The position numbers were made by a program, and so were the translations under genes. A stretch of DNA of 64,000 nt from Promethearchaeota archaeon (lineage in GTDB: Archaea > Asgardarchaeota > Lokiarchaeia > Sigyniarchaeales > SOKP01): the NCBI GenBank assembly GCA_019058445.1, contig JAHPZA010000003.1, positions 513,516-577,515 on the forward strand, written 5' to 3'. The notes under the pieces were generated by a model, which saw only the letters and a program-made list of their open reading frames with translations, was not told the DNA's origin and searched no databases. Positions within the stretch are counted from its first letter, which is position 1. Each line of letters opens with the position of its first letter. Positions 38,458-47,889 of this stretch are shown here, in pieces.

Positions 38458-39267
38458 TTAAATCCTAGAGATATCATATTTAAATTTACCATCATCAATA
38501 ATCCAAGAGCGCATAAAGTCATTTTTCACTCTAGTATCCCATATATTCTCAATATTCTCAATTCCTTTATGGAGATCCTTGAGAAGTTCTAATCCTACAA
38601 CATATTCCTCATGTGAAGGATAAATTTCAATATATTCCTGTTTTTCACATAAATTAATTAATTTAGATAAGGTAGAAAGAAAGTCTGGTAATAATTTTTT
38701 CTTAGGTAAATATGGAGTACCATAATGTGCGGTATCACCTGTAAATAATTCATTTCGATTGGTCAGTAGACAAATTGATCCCGGTGAATGACCGGGTGTA
38801 TGGATAACTTCAAGAGTAAGATCACCTAAATCTATGATATCTCCATCTTTTAACGGCTTAACAGAATTCGCTGGAGGTAGTGAATAATTATATTTCTCAT
38901 ACCTCTTGACCACATCTTTAGGAGAGCTTTTCAAAATTGAAATGTTAGTAGGTCTTGAGATTGTCAATTTTTCAATTTCATGTATATAAATCTCATCAAA
39001 TTCATGATTAGAGCCCACATGATCCCAATGACAATGAGTATTCAAGACCTTTAAATCTCTCTTTCCAATCAATTCATTAATGATGGGTTTAAGAGGAAAT
39101 AATCCAGCACCCGTATCAATTAATAATGCTGTTTTAGAGCCAAGGAGTAAAAACAAATTTGTATAATAACTATTATAGCGGGGATCTATTTCAGCTAATT
39201 TTTCGCGAATGATATACAAATCATCTTTATGTTTTATAATCTCAAACCATTCATTATGAGTAGCCAT
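38458..39267 (-). CDS. Metallo-beta-lactamase-fold hydrolase
   Basis: A 269-residue MBL protein with the zinc motif NTHCHWDH (His78, His80, Asp82, His83), then VIHTPGHSPGSICLL, FTGDTAHYG and a terminal SHEEY. It is upstream of, and probably co-transcribed with, the beta-mannosidase. The fold does not reveal the substrate; an ester or lactone of a sugar would fit the neighbour but is inference. It differs clearly from the MBL protein at 5566. Confidence 0.82.
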   Translation of the reverse strand: MATHNEWFEIIKHKDDLYIIREKLAEIDPRYNSYYTNLFLLLGSKTALLIDTGAGLFPLKPIINELIGKRDLKVLNTHCHWDHVGSNHEFDEIYIHEIEKLTISRPTNISILKSSPKDVVKRYEKYNYSLPPANSVKPLKDGDIIDLGDLTLEVIHTPGHSPGSICLLTNRNELFTGDTAHYGTPYLPKKKLLPDFLSTLSKLINLCEKQEYIEIYPSHEEYVVGLELLKDLHKGIENIENIWDTRVKNDFMRSWIIDDGKFKYDISRI

Positions 39268-39353
39268 TAATAAAAAAATACTGAAAATTTATTTAATTTT
39301 ATTTAATATCATGATGCAATATATTTAACTAAAAAATAAATATAAGAATAACA

Positions 39354-40724
39354 ATGGATCAATACAGACCTTATGGTAAACTAACGCAGAGAGAAAGAAT
39401 AGGTTACGCTCTTGGAGCTGCTCCAGGAGGAGTTTTAGCCTATGTTTTCACTTTTAAGTACATCGAATTATTTTTCAACGATTTGAAGTTACTTCCTACG
39501 TATTTCATTATTGGACAAATAATCTATTTGATAATTAATGCCGTAAACGATCCTCTTTTAGGGCAACTTACAGACAGGACTAATCCTAAGAAATGGGGGA
39601 GTAGGAGAATCATATATATTAAATATGGAGGTCCAATTTGGGCACTTACTTTTATTCTTGTGTGGTTTCCGTGGAGTTACGACAATCAAATCATTATTTT
39701 TCTCCACTATGTAATTAGTATCTGTATTTTCGATAGCATGTTAACTCTCGTTATCATAGCTTGGATGGCGCTACTTCCCGAAATGACAAATGATACAGGG
39801 GAGCGTTCTCTTGTTATTCTCATTGTTATACTTATAGGAATTTTGGCAATAGTTCCTGTACTATACATAATCGGCCCCATGAAACCAACTTCGCAGGATT
39901 TTCAAATATTAATGCTAATAATAGCGGTTGTGTCCTCCATACTAATGTTAATTGTCGCGAGGGAGTGTTTTGAAAGACCAGAATTTCATAATGACCAAAT
40001 CTTTGCCTTAGGAGAGTCATTAAAAGAAACTTTAAAGTCGAAATCTTTTTTGATTTATACCGGCTTTAATTTTTGCAATATTTTTTTGGGAGGGATTGGT
40101 TTGAGCTACCTCTTTGTTTATGCTTTAGTATTAGGGGAAAATTTTGGAGAAGCAGTTGGATATTTTATTTTAATAAGCATTGTTGTGGCATTCATTTCAA
40201 ACATCTATTGTGCTCAATTAAGGCCGAAGTGGGGTATGAGAAAAATTGTTTTAAGATTTGGGATATTAAGGGCATTAGGTGCTCTAGTATTATTTGTAAT
40301 TATACTCAATCCAGTGCCTTTATGGGTAATTTGGACAGGTTTTATTATACACACTTTTCTTGGAGGATATGGAGTTTTTTCAACTCCACTATTGTATTTA
40401 TCAATAGATGAAGATGAATTGAAGCACGGTTCTCGTAGAGAAGGTATGTTTTTGGGTATGAATGCTCTTTTTACTAAACCTGCATTAAGCCTCGGTCCAA
40501 TCATTGCTACTATTATATTAATATCATATGGCTACATTCAAGGTTCAGACAACCAACCCCAATCTGCATACTTTGGAATTAAAATATTGTTTTTTCTAGT
40601 TCCTGCTATTGTCCTTTTTATAAGTATGATATTTATCTATTTTCATCCATTATATGGAGAAATATTAGCCCAAATGGAAGAAAAGCTGGAAACTTTGCAT
40701 AAAGAAAAAGCTAAGAGAAGTTAA
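39354..40724 (+). CDS. GPH-family MFS symporter
   Basis: A 456-residue 12-TM protein divergent from the MBL/beta-mannosidase pair. Marks are AVNDPLLGQLTDRTNPKKWGSRR and DEDELKHGSRREGMFLGMNALFTKP; the latter is shared with the protein at 6434. It probably imports a mannoside or similar sugar for the divergent enzymes. A TATA-like AATATATTTAAC lies about 30 bases before the ATG, which implies a leaderless transcript. Confidence 0.87.
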   Translation: MDQYRPYGKLTQRERIGYALGAAPGGVLAYVFTFKYIELFFNDLKLLPTYFIIGQIIYLIINAVNDPLLGQLTDRTNPKKWGSRRIIYIKYGGPIWALTFILVWFPWSYDNQIIIFLHYVISICIFDSMLTLVIIAWMALLPEMTNDTGERSLVILIVILIGILAIVPVLYIIGPMKPTSQDFQILMLIIAVVSSILMLIVARECFERPEFHNDQIFALGESLKETLKSKSFLIYTGFNFCNIFLGGIGLSYLFVYALVLGENFGEAVGYFILISIVVAFISNIYCAQLRPKWGMRKIVLRFGILRALGALVLFVIILNPVPLWVIWTGFIIHTFLGGYGVFSTPLLYLSIDEDELKHGSRREGMFLGMNALFTKPALSLGPIIATIILISYGYIQGSDNQPQSAYFGIKILFFLVPAIVLFISMIFIYFHPLYGEILAQMEEKLETLHKEKAKRS

Positions 40725-40800
40725 AAAAAATAAAGATAAGTTTTTTTATTATTTACAAACTCAACATATTATATAGGTTTTCAAACTGGTAGTGATCGAT

Positions 40801-41361
40801 TCACATAGTAATAATATTTTGGACATTAAGGAAGCATGATTTTTTTAATAAATCCTTTAAGTCATCATAGCCATATGCAACTACAGGAAGTCTGAGAGTC
40901 TCGTGTTCTTTCTTATCAACAATTTTACCTCCTAAAGTCTCATAAAAAGCACGATAAGGATTATTTTCTAAAACCCAAACGAGCATATTATTAATCTCCA
41001 TTTTTATTAATTCTTCTATTATTTTCCGAGTTAGAGCTTTTCCAATCCCTTGTCTCTGGTATTCTTTTAGAATATATATACCCATTAATTCTCCCTTATA
41101 ATTTGGATGATTACTCCTTTCTAACCCTCCGATGGCAAACCCAACGATTCTATCTTTATCTCTTTCAGCAACAAAGAAGTTATTATCTTTCATCATAATC
41201 TTTAGTTGATTTTGCCAAGTTTTATGTTGAGTTCTAATAATGAAACTTTGGATATAATTGTCTGGAACCACTCCTTTATAAGCAGTCTTCCATGTTTCAA
41301 CATGAACGTTTATTATTCCCGTTAAATCTGAGTTTTCTGCATTTCTTATGATTATCTTCAT
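40801..41361 (-). CDS. GNAT-family N-acetyltransferase
   Basis: A 186-residue protein with the GNAT fold: an N-terminal IRNAENSDLTGIINVHVETW, then GELMGIYILKEYQRQGIGKALTRK containing the acetyl-CoA pyrophosphate-binding motif (Q/RxxGxG/A as RQGIGKA), and VLENNPYRAFYETLGG. It transfers an acetyl group to an amine on an unknown small molecule or protein. The last dozen residues are unusual for the family. It is the first of two unrelated GNATs in the window. Confidence 0.88.
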   Translation of the reverse strand: MKIIIRNAENSDLTGIINVHVETWKTAYKGVVPDNYIQSFIIRTQHKTWQNQLKIMMKDNNFFVAERDKDRIVGFAIGGLERSNHPNYKGELMGIYILKEYQRQGIGKALTRKIIEELIKMEINNMLVWVLENNPYRAFYETLGGKIVDKKEHETLRLPVVAYGYDDLKDLLKKSCFLNVQNIITM

Positions 41362-41399
41362 AAATTATCTTTTCATTATTTGAAAATATTATTTTTAAT

Positions 41400-42509
41400 T
41401 CAAGACTTAAATATAGGAATAACTTCATTACTTAGGATTCGGGACACATCCCAATAAGTAAATGGAGCATTTTTACTAGAGGCTCCGTTTTGAATCTCTA
41501 AAACAAAATACTGTGCGCCGATATCGACATATTTCTGAATTTTTTCAATAATTTCTTCTTTGGTTCCAAACATAATATTATTACGAACAACCTCATCAGG
41601 AACGTGATCAATTATGATTGAGAGTTTATTTAAATCAAATTTACCTATATCCTCACGATCTACTTTTAATAGACTTATCTCCTCACATTTATAGCCTGTT
41701 GCTTCGCAGAATAAGTCATCAAAATCATCTTTCCAATATCCTAATTCCTTTATGACTAATGGCTGCATTACCATTGCCATTTTAACCCCTCTCACTTGCT
41801 CATCGACTTTTTGCTCATCATCATTCATAAAAACTCGATTAAAAACGCCATATGTAAATTTAGAAGCATCTCGACCCTCTTTTTGTAAAACCTCGTTTAT
41901 TTTATCGATTCCAACTTTATAAAATTTAGTGGAAACTCCCAATGGAAGCCAACCATCAGCTACCTTTCCTGTCATTTCAATCGTTTTCGGACCATTTGAT
42001 GCTACCCAAATGGGGATCTCTGAGATTGGTTTCGGTAATAGCACTGCTTTTTTTGTTTGATAAAAATTACCTTTAAAAGTTATTCTCTTCCCTTTTTTCC
42101 AAAATTGCTTCATTAATTGTATAGTTTCTAACATTTTCGAGAGGGCATGATCGAAGGGGATGTTGTAGGCTTTTAAGTTCATCCCTTCTCCTGCTCCTAT
42201 TCCAAGAATAAATTTCCCTCCAGTGATATGATTAATTGTAGTCGCTATTTGAGCTAAAACTGCGGGATGCATTCGATGAGGATCAGTAACACACGATCCA
42301 AATGTTTTTTCTTTCGAAATTTCTGAAAATGATCCAAACATCGGCCATAAGCTTAAAAAATCATCTATAGCTGCCCCTGGAATCCCACTTAAATGATCTG
42401 GCAGCCAAATAGAATCCCAATTCTCTTTATTTGCTTCAATAAATTTGTTCCGTATAAAACTATACGATTGAGAGTAAAACAATTGCGTACCAAATTTAAT
42501 ATCTACCAC
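41400..42509 (-). CDS. Luciferase-like (F420-dependent) oxidoreductase
   Basis: A 369-residue LLM-class TIM barrel starting at GTG 42509. Marks are DSIWLPDHL, the ILGIGAGEGMNLKAYNIPFD loop (F420/FMN-binding), and PIWVASNGPKTIEMTGKVADGWLP. The layout matches F420-dependent methylene-H4MPT reductase (Mer) relatives and phthiodiolone ketoreductases. Being near a methyl-transfer island might hint at C1 metabolism, but it is 24 kb away and the sequence is longer than true Mer (about 320). A general F420-dependent reductase is the safer call. Confidence 0.8.
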   Translation of the reverse strand: MVDIKFGTQLFYSQSYSFIRNKFIEANKENWDSIWLPDHLSGIPGAAIDDFLSLWPMFGSFSEISKEKTFGSCVTDPHRMHPAVLAQIATTINHITGGKFILGIGAGEGMNLKAYNIPFDHALSKMLETIQLMKQFWKKGKRITFKGNFYQTKKAVLLPKPISEIPIWVASNGPKTIEMTGKVADGWLPLGVSTKFYKVGIDKINEVLQKEGRDASKFTYGVFNRVFMNDDEQKVDEQVRGVKMAMVMQPLVIKELGYWKDDFDDLFCEATGYKCEEISLLKVDREDIGKFDLNKLSIIIDHVPDEVVRNNIMFGTKEEIIEKIQKYVDIGAQYFVLEIQNGASSKNAPFTYWDVSRILSNEVIPIFKS

Positions 42510-42670
42510 TTTTCAAGTTCCCTTTTATGATAAAATTAAAAGATAAATATAATAAATTAAAGTAAATTTTAATTGTTCATCATTTTTCCTTACAAAATTT
42601 TAAAACACTATTTAATAAGCAGTATTCATTTTCATTTAATTAAATATAGTTCTCAATAGAGTTTAAAACA

Positions 42671-44962
42671 ATGAGCGATAAAAATTCTGACCCTAATAGT
42701 GAAAATATTAAGATTGTAAATACTGGGTGTTGTCATGACTGTGGAGGGCGCTGTGTGCTTAGGGCTCACGTGAAAAATGGAAAAATAATTCGATTTGAGA
42801 CGGATAATAGTGAAGAAACTACATTACGAGCTTGTGCACGAGGGAGAGCATACCGTCAACGAGTATATTCAGATTTACGTTTAAAATATCCATTACGCCG
42901 TATTGGCGAACGTGGAGATGGTGAATTTGAACAAATATCTTGGGATGATGCACTTGACGAGGTTGCCTCAAAACTTATTGAAGTAAAAGAAAAATATGGG
43001 AATGCTTCAATTCTTTTAATGGCAGGTAGTGGAAATCAAGGAATGCTTCATGGAATTGTCCCTGTAGCGCTAATGCTCCATCAATTCGGAGGGTATACAC
43101 GATTTTGGGGGGCACCATCCTACGAAGGAGCTCTTTTTGCTTCAATGGCTACCTATGGAACCATTAAGACTGGTAATGCTCGTGAAGATTTGCTTAACAC
43201 TAAATTAATTATCATGTGGGGGTGGAATCCTGCGAATTTGATTTGGGATCCAGAAACCCGTTTGATGCTTGCTAAAGCTCGTGAGAAAGACATTAAAATA
43301 ATTGCTATTGATCCTATATACACCGATTCAGCTGCGATATTTGCTCATCAATGGATTCCAATTCGACCAGGTACTGATGCTGCAATGTTAATTGCCATGG
43401 CCTATGTTATAATTACAGAAAATCTTCAAGATCAAGCATTCATAGACAAATATACCGTTGGTTTCGATAAATATAAGGAATATGTATTAGGTCTTGAAGA
43501 TGGTTTACCAAAGACACCTGAATGGGCTGAAAAAATTACTAAAGTCCCAGCAGAAACAATAACGAATCTAGCTCGGGAATATGCAACTACTAAGCCAGCA
43601 GCACTGATAGTTGGATGGGGGGCTGCCCGAACAGCAATGGGTGAACAATATTCGCGTGCTGGCAATGTTCTTACTGCCATAACGGGCAATATAGGAATTA
43701 AGGGAGGTTATGCAGCCGGATTTATGAGAGCATATTCAAGTCGGGAAACAATAATGTCGAGACAGAAAAAAAAGAAAAAAGAGGGATCTATCGTTGAGAA
43801 AGAGCAACCGTCAAAGCCAAGAGCTCAAGATAATCCCGTCGATTTTGGAGCTCCTCCACGTAAATATAGCTTATATAAACTTCGAGGAGGTACAAATCCC
43901 GCTAGCACTCGTGTTCATATCAATGATCTTTATAATTTAATTTTAAAAGGGTGCGATGGAGGATATCCCGCAGATATTAAGATGGCATATGTAGTGGCAA
44001 CTAATCGCTTAAATCAATATTGCAACACAAATAAAGGAGTTGAAGCTTTAAAAGCTCTTGATTTTATCGTAGTCCATGAACAATTTATGACCCCAACCGC
44101 TAAATTTGCTGATATTATTCTACCTGTAAATACTTTTATGGAACGTAATGATGTTGCAGTTCCTTGGCTAGGTTCACCATATTATATCTATTTGAATAAG
44201 GCCATAGACTCATTATTTGATACTAAATCAGATTTAGAAATTTGTCAAGAATTATGTAAAAGATTGGAGCTTCCTGGTGACCTTCTTAATTTACCTGAGG
44301 ATCAAATTTTACGTCTTTTAACAGCTCCGAGAAGAGATATAAAAAGTTATAATAAAATGAAAAAAGATGGTTTCTATAAAGTTAAAGTTGCGGAGCCGTT
44401 TATCGCCTTTAGAGAACAAATAGAAGACCCAGATAATCATCCGTTCCCTACATTATCAGGAAAAATTGAAATTTATTGCGAGCATATGGCGGAGTTGAAT
44501 CATCCCTTAATGCCTCCTATCCCCAAGTATTTTAGCCATAATGAGCATTATGATTCACCAAAAGCAGAAAATTATCCATTGCAGTTGCTTACACCGCATA
44601 ATAAACGGCGAACACATTCCAGCTTGCATCATATGCCATGGTTAGAAGAAATCGAGCCTCATGCTGTCTGGATAAGCTCTGTTGATGCTTCCCAACGTGG
44701 AATTAAAAATAGAGATCTTGTTGATGTGTATAATGATCGAGGAAGGATTCGTATTCCTGCAAAGGTGACTGAACGAATAATTCCTGGTGCTGTTTGTGTT
44801 TATCAAGGTGCGTGGTTTAATCCTGATAAGGATGGTGTTGATATTGGAGGATGTGCAAATACTTTAACCAACGATAGTTATTCTCCCGGCGGTGCTCTCC
44901 CTATGAACAGCGCTCTGGTTCAAGTAGAATTATCGCCTAAAACACAAATGGAGGAGTCGTAA
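42671..44962 (+). CDS. Molybdopterin (bis-MGD) oxidoreductase, DMSO-reductase family catalytic subunit
   Basis: A 763-residue protein. The N-terminal [4Fe-4S] site is Cys21-x2-Cys24-x3-Cys28 with Cys55 (LRACARG). Then come YSDLRLKYPLRRIGERG, WDDALDEVA, the MGD-binding segments WGWNPANLIWD and IDPIYTDSA, and the C-terminal domain (HSSLHHMPWLEEIEPHAVW to the end). No twin-arginine signal is present, so it is cytoplasmic. It overlaps the DmsB-like gene by one base (TAATG), so the two form a complex. The substrate is not readable; candidates include S- or N-oxides, polysulfide or hydroxylated aromatics. Confidence 0.88.
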   Translation: MSDKNSDPNSENIKIVNTGCCHDCGGRCVLRAHVKNGKIIRFETDNSEETTLRACARGRAYRQRVYSDLRLKYPLRRIGERGDGEFEQISWDDALDEVASKLIEVKEKYGNASILLMAGSGNQGMLHGIVPVALMLHQFGGYTRFWGAPSYEGALFASMATYGTIKTGNAREDLLNTKLIIMWGWNPANLIWDPETRLMLAKAREKDIKIIAIDPIYTDSAAIFAHQWIPIRPGTDAAMLIAMAYVIITENLQDQAFIDKYTVGFDKYKEYVLGLEDGLPKTPEWAEKITKVPAETITNLAREYATTKPAALIVGWGAARTAMGEQYSRAGNVLTAITGNIGIKGGYAAGFMRAYSSRETIMSRQKKKKKEGSIVEKEQPSKPRAQDNPVDFGAPPRKYSLYKLRGGTNPASTRVHINDLYNLILKGCDGGYPADIKMAYVVATNRLNQYCNTNKGVEALKALDFIVVHEQFMTPTAKFADIILPVNTFMERNDVAVPWLGSPYYIYLNKAIDSLFDTKSDLEICQELCKRLELPGDLLNLPEDQILRLLTAPRRDIKSYNKMKKDGFYKVKVAEPFIAFREQIEDPDNHPFPTLSGKIEIYCEHMAELNHPLMPPIPKYFSHNEHYDSPKAENYPLQLLTPHNKRRTHSSLHHMPWLEEIEPHAVWISSVDASQRGIKNRDLVDVYNDRGRIRIPAKVTERIIPGAVCVYQGAWFNPDKDGVDIGGCANTLTNDSYSPGGALPMNSALVQVELSPKTQMEES

Positions 44963-45519
44963 TGAGGCAACTTGGATTTTATTTTGATCAATCCCGATGT
45001 ATCGGGTGCTATACATGCTCTGTTGCTTGTAAAGATTGGCATGATATTGATGCAGAACCCGTTAATTGGAGACAAGTAAAAATTATTGAAAGAGGGACTT
45101 TTCCTACTCCATTTGTAGCATATTTATCAATCAGCTGTAATCATTGTGAAAATCCTCCGTGTATACGGGTTTGTCCTGAAAAAGCTATTTCTAAAAGAGA
45201 TACCGATGGAATTGTAGTGGTAGATCAGAAAAAATGTTTGGGCAATGAAGCTTGTGAAATGCATTGTCTTAAAGCATGCCCTTGGAACTGTCCGCAATTT
45301 AGCATAGAGAGCAATGCAAAAATGCAAAAATGTAATTTCTGTGTTGACCGATTAGAGCAAGGTCAAAATCCAATCTGCGTTGAGGCATGTCCTATGTATG
45401 CGTTAGATTTTGGGCCATTGGATGAACTGATGGAAAAGTATGGAAATACTGTAGAAGCTGAAGGATTTGAATATAAAGATAAATTCAAGCCCTCTATCAT
45501 ATTCAAACCGAAAACATAA
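44962..45519 (+). CDS. DmsB/NrfC-like 4x[4Fe-4S] ferredoxin subunit
   Basis: A 185-residue iron-sulfur protein with four cysteine clusters: CIGCYTCSVAC, CNHCENPPCIRVCP, CLGNEACEMHCLKACP and CNFCVDRLEQ..CVEACP. This is the electron-transfer subunit of DMSO-reductase-family complexes. It starts within the stop codon of the catalytic gene. No membrane-anchor (DmsC/NrfD) gene follows; an MFS transporter does. Electrons must therefore come from or go to a soluble partner. Confidence 0.92.
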   Translation: MRQLGFYFDQSRCIGCYTCSVACKDWHDIDAEPVNWRQVKIIERGTFPTPFVAYLSISCNHCENPPCIRVCPEKAISKRDTDGIVVVDQKKCLGNEACEMHCLKACPWNCPQFSIESNAKMQKCNFCVDRLEQGQNPICVEACPMYALDFGPLDELMEKYGNTVEAEGFEYKDKFKPSIIFKPKT

Positions 45520-45579
45520 TGTAAATACATTATTTTTATAAATCCTAATAATAATGATTTTAAAGAAGAGTATTCATAA

Positions 45580-46950
45580 ATGGTCGAAAATTTAAAAGTT
45601 GTAAGAGAAAGAAACTTTAAATCCATATGGCGTCTATATTTTATGCTAGCTTATTGCCTAGGGATTTTACCTGTAAATATTGAAAACCTATTGATCTATC
45701 TACCAGGAGCTACTCCATCTGGGATAGGATTGGCAGCAGCTAGTCGTTTAGCCGTTGGAATCGTTAGTGTTTTGGTCTTTGGATATTTTGGAGAAAAATT
45801 AGCTGAAAAATTTTCAAGAAGAAAAATTTTCCTATGCACAAATTTAGTATGGATTATTTCATATGGGCTGATTTCTATTTCAATAGACTTCAATTTCTAT
45901 TTTATTTTAGTAGTAATATCTGCCATTGGTGCCGGAGCTTTTGTACCGATTGGATTCTCAATTTTAGCAGACTCATTTGAACCAAAAGAAAGGGGAAGTA
46001 AGTATGGTCTTATGTCATTTGGTATGATTATTGGTGGTGGAGCTGGAATTATATTTGGGGGTTTATTAGGAAATTATGCTGGACCTCTAGGTTGGCGACT
46101 TGCCTATGCCTTGGGAGGTATAATAGGAATTCTAGCCCTAATTAGTTATTATAATTCTGCAATAGATCCGGAGAGGGGTCGTATAGAACCAGAATTTAAA
46201 GATTTTGAAGGTTCAATTAATTATAACTATAAAATCACTTATCATCAAGTTACTCAATTATTAAAGAAGAAATCAATATTAGGGTTATTTCTATATGTGT
46301 TATGTGCTGGTATTGCAAATACTACTTTAGGTATCTGGGCTATTTTCTATATATCTACTAAAATTAATGATATCAATGCGGGATTATATGCCACTACTAT
46401 TTATATATTCGCAGGAATAGGTGCAATTCCGGGAACCATATTGGGGGGAAAATTTGGTGATTCCTTATATCATTCTGGAAAATTACGAGGGCGCGTCATA
46501 ATCTCATCTATTGGTATAATAGTGGGGACATTATGTTTCTTAGGATTTTATTTAATCCCTTTTAAAATGGATACCCCTTTAGAAATCGCATTATCTTGGA
46601 TATTTTTTATAACAATTGGTTTTTTTGGATTTTTTCTTACGTCTCTCTGTAATGGAAATATCTTTGCAATATATTCAGAAGTTTGTGTTCCCGAGGCGAG
46701 AAGTACTGCCAATTCCTTGAACGGTTTGATGTCAAATTTAGGCGGAATTATTGGAAATTTACTTCTCTCAGCCTTGATCATTAACGATTTAGGGGTACTT
46801 CCTTTTGCAATAAGCTTGTTATTATATATTTGGTTATTATCATCAGTTCTATGGATTATCCCTTATATTTATTATCCGAAAGAATATAAAGAATGCCGAG
46901 AATTAATGTCAAAAAGAAGATTTGAGATGGAGAATAATAAAAAATATTAA
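45580..46950 (+). CDS. MFS transporter (non-GPH)
   Basis: A 456-residue 12-TM protein. Between segments 2 and 3 it has FGYFGEKLAEKFSRRK, and in the first half LADSFEPKERGSKYG with GGGAGIIFGG, typical of the MFS_1/spinster-like group. It lacks the NDPLLG mark of the GPH paralogues. It lies 60 bases after the DmsA/DmsB-like pair and is probably co-transcribed, so it may move the substrate or product of that complex. It overlaps the convergent crotonase gene by 4 bases. Confidence 0.85.
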   Translation: MVENLKVVRERNFKSIWRLYFMLAYCLGILPVNIENLLIYLPGATPSGIGLAAASRLAVGIVSVLVFGYFGEKLAEKFSRRKIFLCTNLVWIISYGLISISIDFNFYFILVVISAIGAGAFVPIGFSILADSFEPKERGSKYGLMSFGMIIGGGAGIIFGGLLGNYAGPLGWRLAYALGGIIGILALISYYNSAIDPERGRIEPEFKDFEGSINYNYKITYHQVTQLLKKKSILGLFLYVLCAGIANTTLGIWAIFYISTKINDINAGLYATTIYIFAGIGAIPGTILGGKFGDSLYHSGKLRGRVIISSIGIIVGTLCFLGFYLIPFKMDTPLEIALSWIFFITIGFFGFFLTSLCNGNIFAIYSEVCVPEARSTANSLNGLMSNLGGIIGNLLLSALIINDLGVLPFAISLLLYIWLLSSVLWIIPYIYYPKEYKECRELMSKRRFEMENNKKY

Positions 46951-47732
46951 TCTCCTTTATATTTACCTTGACGTTTCCTAAAAAAGGCTCTCACACCCTC
47001 TGCAAAATCTTTTGATCCTAATGTTAAGAGCAATTGATCCATATCCATATGCATGATGGCTCGATCTAGTGCGGAGCTAATATGATTTATGCTTTTTTTA
47101 ATCATTTGCGCTGGAATCGGTGGCATTGCTGCGTATTGTTTCGCGATTTCAATTGCCCGGTTGATTAATTGATCTTTAGGGACCACCTCACTCAAAAAAC
47201 CCCATTTTAAAAGAGTGCTTGCATCATTATTTTTACCTAAAATTACCATTTCTTTTGCATATGTTGGCCCAATTAAATGGACAACTGAGGGAAGTGAATT
47301 CCAACTTAAGCTCATCCCCAATCTACTCTCTGGAAAGCCCGCATAACAATTTTCCTCTCCTATTCGAAAATCTAAAGCTAAAGCAATACATGCCCCTCCT
47401 CCAAAAGCGCCCCCATTTATGGCAGCGATTGTAATTTGCTCGATCTCTTGAAGTTTGTGAAACATACGTGGACCGATTTGCCTATCTCTTTGGCTTCCTA
47501 GTAAGGTTGTTTGAGGTTGATGCTCAGTCAAATCTACTCCTGCACAAAAGTGTTTACCTTCTCCTGTGAAAATTATCACGCGGGTTTCTAAATCCTCATG
47601 AAATTCTTCAGTTACACGTTCAATTTCCCTCATTAATGCAGAATTAAGAGTGTTAAGATTCTCAGGACGATTTAACCTCACAATAGCTATATGGTCCTCC
47701 CGTTTTTCTATGATAAGATGTTCATATTTCAT
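46947..47732 (-). CDS. Enoyl-CoA hydratase/isomerase (crotonase) superfamily protein
   Basis: A 261-residue crotonase-fold protein. HFCAGVDLTEHQ and GGAFGGGACIALALDFRIG form the CoA pocket and oxyanion hole. The first catalytic Glu of hydratases (GGGCE) is Cys here (GGGAC), while the second is kept (GFPESRLGM). The usual PGAGG stretch is replaced by SLSWNSLP. So simple hydration is doubtful; isomerase, hydrolase or C-C lyase activities of the superfamily are alternatives. Its stop overlaps the convergent MFS gene by 4 bases. Confidence 0.85.
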   Translation of the reverse strand: MKYEHLIIEKREDHIAIVRLNRPENLNTLNSALMREIERVTEEFHEDLETRVIIFTGEGKHFCAGVDLTEHQPQTTLLGSQRDRQIGPRMFHKLQEIEQITIAAINGGAFGGGACIALALDFRIGEENCYAGFPESRLGMSLSWNSLPSVVHLIGPTYAKEMVILGKNNDASTLLKWGFLSEVVPKDQLINRAIEIAKQYAAMPPIPAQMIKKSINHISSALDRAIMHMDMDQLLLTLGSKDFAEGVRAFFRKRQGKYKGD

Positions 47733-47889
47733 GTTTATTTCTCTTAATACAATTCTAAATTTTGAAATATAGAATATTCTCTACTATTTAAATCGCTAAG
47801 TTATCAATTACTTAAGATTTTTTAGAATAAAATAAAAAAAAGAGGAAGTTAAAACTATTAAATCATCAATAGCTTAGATAATATCTTAT

